64,000 nucleotides of DNA from Balamuthia mandrillaris (lineage: Eukaryota; Discosea; Longamoebia; Balamuthiidae): the NCBI GenBank assembly GCA_031835245.1, contig JAVKOQ010000120.1, positions 98,701 to 162,700 of the forward strand, in the 5' to 3' direction. The notes below the pieces were generated by a model. The model had not been told where the DNA came from and searched no databases. It worked only from the letters and a program-made list of their open reading frames with translations. Made by a program: the position numbers and the translations under genes. Shown here one piece after another: positions 59,030 through 64,000 of this stretch (positions within the stretch are counted from its first letter, which is position 1; each line of letters opens with the position of its first letter).

Positions 59030-59422
59030 TAGATGACGCAGCCACAGCAGCAGCAGCACTTTGCAAAGATGATTTGGCTGCAGCAGTAGCAATAGCTTTT
59101 TGGGCAGCAGCTGCAGCCTTGCGCGTAGATTTGTTGCTAAGGCTCTTGGATGCACTTGTGTTTTCCTCTCCTTTCTGTTTTTCTGCTTCTTTTTCTCCAG
59201 CTTTTGCTTCTTCTTCTTCTTCTACTTCTTCTTCTGCTTTCTCCTCTTCTTCTTTTTCTTCTTCTTCTTCCTTGTCTCTGCTAGCATCTTTGCTTCTCTG
59301 TTCCTCTTCTTTTTCTTTTTCTTTTTCTTTTTCTTTTTCTTCTTCTTCTTCTTCTTCTTCTTCTTCTTCTGCTGTTGCTGCTGCTTGTTTAGCTGGGTCA
59401 CTAGCAGTTTGCTTTGATACTA

Positions 59423-59481
<59 letters not shown>

Positions 59482-59485
59482 TAAG

Positions 59486-59522
<37 letters not shown>

Positions 59523-62057
59523 CCACAATCAGTAAGTAATGGAATGAGAAATCACAAAGGCATAACACTGCAAACAAACACCAAAAAGATAGCGCTCCGA
59601 TGGAGCGCTAAACAATCAACACCAAAAGACAATCAAAAAACAATGAATAATAAAAACACAAAACTGGAGTTAAAAAGCTGCCGCTCCGACGGAGCGCTAC
59701 TGCATAAGGATAGAATTGCAACCAAAACAGCCAACAAAAAGAAAAAAACACAAAGAGGAAAAGGACAAACAATCCAACAAACAAACTCCAACCAACAGAC
59801 AAAATGAAATATAATACATACATCCCAACACGTCGATCAGAATGGAATCATCACTCTCTTCATCCACTGCAACTGCTGATGGAGCTGTCTTGGGCATATT
59901 TGTCTTGCTTTTGCTATTTCCACCACCACCACCACGTGGTGTATCTGTATGCATGCATGCATGCATGCATGCAAGTGAGATGCGATGCATTTGTGTGTTG
60001 TTATTGTGCAAAGAAAGGACGGATATAAGCAAGTAATAACAAAAAGAAAAAAAGAAAAAAAAAAAACGAGTAGGAGTAGTGGATGTTGTGGTTGTTGTAA
60101 CCACCAAACATGAGCACCTCTTACCTGTTGCAGGAGTGATATCAACACTCATGAGACTGGCAATCTCATCGTCATCATCATCATCAGCATCAGCATCAGC
60201 ATCATCATTCTCTGAGGAGCTGCTATTGCTACTGCTGCTGCTGCTGATACTAGGAGCAGTAGACTTGGTAGAAGCTGTAGGCTTCTTTTTCTTCTTGGAT
60301 TTTTCTTCTTCCTGCTCTGACTCCTCTGACTTATCTGCCGCCTCTGACTCCTCCGACTCGGTGGCGGTCTTCTTTTTCTTCTTTTTCTGCTGTTGCTTCT
60401 GCTTCTGCTTCTGCTTCTGTTTTTGCTTCTGCTTCTGCTTTTGCTTCTGCTTTTGCTTCTTTTTCTTTTCTTTCAGCAGCAGATCATCATCTGCTTTCCG
60501 TGGCTTCTTGCTTGTTGCAGGAGAAGAAGAGGCAGCAGAGGATGACATAGCTCTTGGGCGCTTTGTTGAGCTTGGTTTTTGCTGCTTTCTTTTTGCTGCT
60601 ATTGCTGCTGTTGCTGCTGCTGCTATGTCCATTTTGTCTACAAACTCACCAACTGATGTAGCATTTGCATCATCATCACCACCACCACCACCACCACCAC
60701 CACCCAGACGACTGCCATCATCAAGACTAAACTCTGCATCATTCAAACTACTACTCTGGTGGTCCACAGCAGCAAAAGAGCGAAGGTCAGGCCCAAAAAA
60801 CTCTGTCAAGTCAATGCAGGGGCTGGCATCAACAGAGATATCTTGCTGCAGCTCACTGCTCTTCTGAGCCAGCTTGTCCATGGCTTTTTGGTGCCTAACC
60901 GAATGGCGTTTGGCGCGATGCTTCTCCCTCTTCATTTCTGTAGTGCCGACTTTGGTAGAGGCTGTATGGATGGGCTGCCACGTTTTGTCTTCCAATTGAT
61001 CCACATATTGTAAATCCCTGGAGAGTAACAGAAAGAGAAAAAGAGAGAGAGAGAAAGAGAGAAAGAGAGAGAGAGAGAGAAATAAAGAGGAAAAGAGAAA
61101 AAGAAAAGTGAAAAAATGGTGAGTTGTTGCTATGAAACAAACAAACAAACAAACAAACAAATAAAAAAACGACTTACCAATCAGCTGCGAGTGGTGATAT
61201 AGTATCCAGCTCAGGCAAATCTTTGACATGCACAATAGCAGCTGCATCGGATAACTGGCCTGCTGGCATGTTAGCTGTAGCAGAGCTGCTAGCTGTACTC
61301 TTGTTCTTGCTTTTGGTGCTGCTGCTGCTGCTTTTGCTTCGTCTTCGCTCAGGTTTTTTGGATTTTTCCACTGCGATGTGCGGCCACACTCGCTCCAGCT
61401 GAGAACGAACCGGATGATGAATGCGTGTCTTCCAGACCTTTCTGTCCAAAGGATCCAACTCCAGCAGAGTATTTTGTTGTTGCGCTTCCTTCACCAAGCA
61501 GCGACGAACAGCAAGCACCAACCGCCTAACATCCTCCAAGGGTCCAGAAAGGTTGATGCTGGTAGAAATGCGCATGCCTTTCAAGGATTTCAGACTGGCA
61601 AAGTTCAACGCGTTCTCTGCCAAGGCTTCTTGCACCGTAAAGGGAGGACAATAATGGGTCAGCTTTATACGGTAGAGGAACAACTTTTCCTTGGCGGAAT
61701 GCTGCTTATCTACTATCGCTTCCTTTTGGGCCGCTTGCTCTAATTGCTGGTGATCCAGTGGGGGATGTAAGAAGGCCTCTGGATCTTCCTCCATCATCGC
61801 TTCTTCTTCTTCTTCTTCTTCTTCTTCTTCTTCTTCTTCTTCTTCTTCTTGTTGCTCTTCGTCTTCATCTTCCTCTTCCTCTTCTTCTGACATCCTCTCT
61901 TGTTGTCCTTTCTTTTGATGACGGCTTGTTGTTGCCTTTGGGAGAGTAGCTGACATAAGGGCATCTGCCAAAGACGACTCATGTAACCATTCTTGGCTCA
62001 ATGGTGGCAAGCGAGTATTTTCCTCGTGTGTTGGGCTATCACTATGAGTAAGCGAGA

Positions 62058-62101
<44 letters not shown>

Positions 62102-64000
62102 GTGGACAAGCAAAGGGAATTTAAAGCGGAAAGGATAACAAGTCTCACTCGCAGCAAGCAAGTAAGGAAAGGAGGGAAGTAGGCACAACATACTGGATAG
62201 TTTTAGCATGTAATATCATAAATAGTTTCTGCAGGCCTAGAGGGAGTTGTCGATATACTAACAACAGTTCTTCACGGGTGAAGGGACCCTGAAAAACACG
62301 TCCTTTTCGCTTGCGCCGTTCATCAGTGGAGGGCATTTCCTTGAGAATGCTATACACTGCAGCATTAATGAGATTACGGATCCAAATCCCGGTGGGTGTC
62401 TCATAAAATCTGGACTGAGAGGGAGTAGCATCCAACAGTTGTTGTGGTGGCAGTGGTGAAGATTGGGGTGGATCCATAGGCAAGACCTCGTTGCCACGAT
62501 CAAGACCAAGCGCAGCTTGATGCAGCACGTCCCAATGACCCTTGCGAATGGATTGCGCTAGCCACTTCCACCACGGATTTTGCAGACCGTTGATGATCCA
62601 TGGTCCTTCAACGATGCTACCATGGCAGCGTAGGCCATTGGCCACGATATCACCCAATTCCTGGATGATTCCTTCATTTTGGGCCTGTAGCCATCCATAT
62701 GTACATTAAGGGATAACCAACAAAAAAAAAAAAATGAAAGTTAGCACTTTCCTTCCACCAGGCGCACATAACAATCTCCCAACCCACCCTAATAACCAAC
62801 TAAACAAACAAACAAACAGAAAAAAAAACAAACAGATGATGATGGACCTTGCGTCTACAAAACCTCAGAAAGATTTTGCTTTGCTCTGTGTTAACTTCTG
62901 AAGGAGGGCTGACCACCATGGGAATGTAATAATAAAACACCAACTGCTTCTGGATGGCTGGAGCCAAGGGGTGCAGCAGACGAAAGTCAGTTTTCGAAAT
63001 GAGGCCCCGGTTCTCTGCTGCCAGTTGGGAAATAACATCAATGGACATATGCTCCACTAGGGACAGATCTTGTCGAAAAGCATTGAGCGTAAAGGATTTC
63101 GCATGGGCCGCTGGCAAATCCTGTTTTGTGAGCACAAAATACGGTAGCATCTCCCGTGGAGGTAAGCTTTTCTTTGATTTGGCATCATCGAAAATATGTT
63201 CCGCAGCAGCAAGCGCCACTTTCAAGACCCTGTTGTTTTGAATCTGATTCATTGCCCTGACACAACATAACACACACATAGAAGTAAGTAGGTTGGTAGT
63301 AGGTAAGTAGGTAGGTAGGTAGGTCAGAAAACAAACAAACAAACAAACAAACAAACAAACAAACAAACAAACAAACAAACAAACAAACAAACAAACAAAC
63401 AAACACACACACACACACAAACAAACAAACAAACAAACAAACAAACAAACAAACAAACAAACAAACAACAAGAAGCACATACTCAGTCTTGGAGAGTTGA
63501 ACTGCATTGGAGAGCTTCAACAAAGTGTCAGCAAATGACCATTCTCGTGGTTTTACTTTGGTGTTGGGGTCTTCTACCATCGACACAATCTGATGCACCA
63601 GTAGTGCAAGAAGATGAATTATGTTGTAATAGCGACCGTAGATCGGCATGAGTGGTGATAACCACACACCATTGTTGCCTGCGAGCTGATAATGCTGTAT
63701 GACATCGCTTGCTGAACGATACACCGCGTTAAGATCATTGTCCGATATCTTGGCTGCCACCCTCTGCTGCTGAGGAGAAGAGGCAGCTGATAAGGAAGAA
63801 GAGACGGAGGGAGGGCTAGAAGGCGAGGTGGTGGTTGCTACAATAGCTGTGGTTCTCAGCGGAGTAGAAGGAGGAGTGAAGAGATTGCTGCTGGCCTCAC
63901 CACCCATCACACCAGCAGCACCAGATGAAGATGATGACGATGAGGAAAATGGTGAATGACCACTACTATTGCTTCTACCAGAAGGCGTGGGGCTCTCTTG
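55353..64000 (-). CDS. Very large protein ending in a tyrosine recombinase domain (5' end outside window)
   Basis: Minus-strand exons >64000-63483, 63256-62848, 62684-62194, 62041-61178, 61017-60125, 59944-59822, 59419-58967, 58480-55856, 55702-55582 and 55389-55353 join in one frame: at least 2,177 residues and then TAA. The recombinase lies in the 58480 exon. A core-binding domain (WSPSTQHKHAWTLAIWEAHC, PLNLQRHNVGAFVQWL) is followed by catalytic Arg in CTGARAITAANIRLGDI (codon 56781-56783), Lys in QQVTKG (56547-56549), HSLRAGF (His 56151-56153, Arg 56142-56144), Trp in AGWVPRGRS (56046-56048) and the nucleophile Tyr in QQVYVKD (56016-56018). N-terminal exons hold folded-looking but unrecognised regions (VWLSPLMPIYGRYYNIIHLL, PWWKWLAQSIRKGHWDVLHQ, SLKGMRISTSINLSGPLEDV). 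The donor after the 58967 exon (GTAACA) is unusual; the recombinase exons could instead be a separate gene. Confidence 0.8.
55535..55580 (-). repeat. AAAC tetramer array in a recombinase-gene intron
   Basis: (AAAC)n between the 55582 and 55389 exons; also GCCA units at 55769-55805 and GCAA units at 58492-58527 in neighbouring introns. Their sense strand reads GTTT, TGGC and TTGC, unlike the pyrimidine-only repeats of the left part. Confidence 0.9.
59591..59698 (+). repeat. Two related hairpins GCGCTCCGAYGGAGCGC
   Basis: AGCGCTCC-GAT-GGAGCGCT at 59591-59609 and CGCTCC-GAC-GGAGCG at 59682-59696 are perfect inverted repeats with a three-base loop, 73 bases apart, inside the intron 59420-59821. 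Their GC content contrasts with the A-rich intron. They could be the two ends of a short non-autonomous insertion or an RNA hairpin pair. Confidence 0.8.
63328..63472 (-). repeat. Long AAAC array with (CA)n centre
   Basis: First visible intron of the recombinase gene; (AAAC)n interrupted by (CA)n at about 63403-63418, next to (GTAG)n at 63296-63324. Cys-Leu-Phe-Val frames across it are artefacts. Confidence 0.95.

Larger units (their letters stand above)
53448..64000. mobile_element. Putative tyrosine-recombinase mobile element or its domesticated remains (left part; right end outside window)
   Basis: Everything from about 53.4 kb rightwards differs from the left 52 kb: AT-rich spacers, CAA/CAT/AAAC/AAGC repeats instead of pyrimidine runs, poly-Gln/Asn/Ser proteins, and three minus-strand coding units in a row (open fragment, Myb/SANT-like protein, tyrosine-recombinase protein). 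Tyrosine recombinase plus DNA-binding protein is a known combination in Crypton-like elements. Boundaries are guesses: the paired direct repeats at 54074-54158 could mark or lie near one end. No target duplication is expected for this enzyme class. No reverse transcriptase seen, so not a DIRS element within the window. Confidence 0.4.

Noticed and set aside
63328-63472. CRISPR-like or satellite array
   Set aside because: Plain AAAC tetramers without spacers; a microsatellite in a eukaryotic intron.
55353-64000. DIRS or other retrotransposon
   Set aside because: No reverse transcriptase or RNase H motif appears in any frame of the visible region; the unseen part to the right could still change this.
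1-64000. tRNA, rRNA or other structured RNA genes
   Set aside because: I saw no stretch with convincing cloverleaf boxes or ribosomal sequence, but I could not run a covariance search.

Overview
This is a eukaryotic nuclear genome window. Almost every gene is split by short GT-AG introns (about 55-120 bases, longer where a simple repeat has expanded), and the genes are packed tightly on both strands. The gene set is that of a free-living amoeboid protist: Arp2/3-binding proteins, RhoGAP, tubulin cofactor D, kelch/EGF surface proteins, and a Dicer/RIG-I-type helicase. My best guess is an amoebozoan of the Acanthamoeba/Balamuthia kind. That guess rests on general look only, not on a search. I rebuilt exon chains by hand. 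Seventeen of the eighteen gene models given with intact coding sequence, whether single-exon or with every splice junction listed, keep one reading frame end to end; the very large 16.4-26.6 kb gene was checked junction by junction only in part.

Layout, left part (0-52 kb, ordinary host-like DNA): SF2 DECH helicase with dsRBD (197-3297); small cortactin-NTA-like protein (3527-4058); tubulin cofactor D (4604-10526); SET-domain methyltransferase (10857-13017); WH2-central-acidic actin nucleation promoter (13332-15728); a giant polytopic membrane protein made of roughly 28 repeated membrane modules with an internal F-box (16421-26610); an eIF4G-like MIF4G protein on the minus strand (26670-28484); a disordered Ser/Arg/Glu-rich protein (29014-30825); a RhoGAP (31549-34762); a PP6 regulatory (SAPS) subunit with a long RGG tail on the minus strand (35077-39917); pyrroline-5-carboxylate reductase (40497-41737); an F-box/WWE-like protein (42103-43535); a phosphoglycerate-mutase-family phosphatase (43708-45069); a mitochondrial carrier (45214-46898); and a head-to-head pair of single-pass surface proteins, kelch/EGF on minus (47064-49132) and DUF4397-like/EGF/PSI on plus (49598-51879).

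Right part (about 52.5 kb to the edge): the character of the DNA changes. It becomes visibly AT-rich, the simple repeats switch from pyrimidine runs to CAA, CAT, AAAC and AAGC types, and poly-Gln/Asn/Ser tracts appear. This part holds a 275-residue unknown protein, an open-frame fragment, a pair of direct repeats around a telomere-like TTAGGGTTAGGG, a Myb/SANT-like protein, and a gene running off the window edge whose ten exons encode at least 2,177 residues ending in a tyrosine recombinase domain with all expected catalytic residues (R, K, HxxR, W, Y). I read this as part of a large tyrosine-recombinase mobile element or a domesticated descendant of one.

Themes: two separate Arp2/3 regulators (an acidic DDW protein and a WCA protein) plus a RhoGAP lie in the same 35 kb. 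In the left part the intronic repeats that I compared are pyrimidine-rich on the sense strand of their gene, so they act as oversized polypyrimidine tracts. The three most novel items are the tyrosine-recombinase gene, the repeat-module membrane/F-box protein, and the helicase that carries a RIG-I-regulatory-domain-like zinc module at its N terminus.
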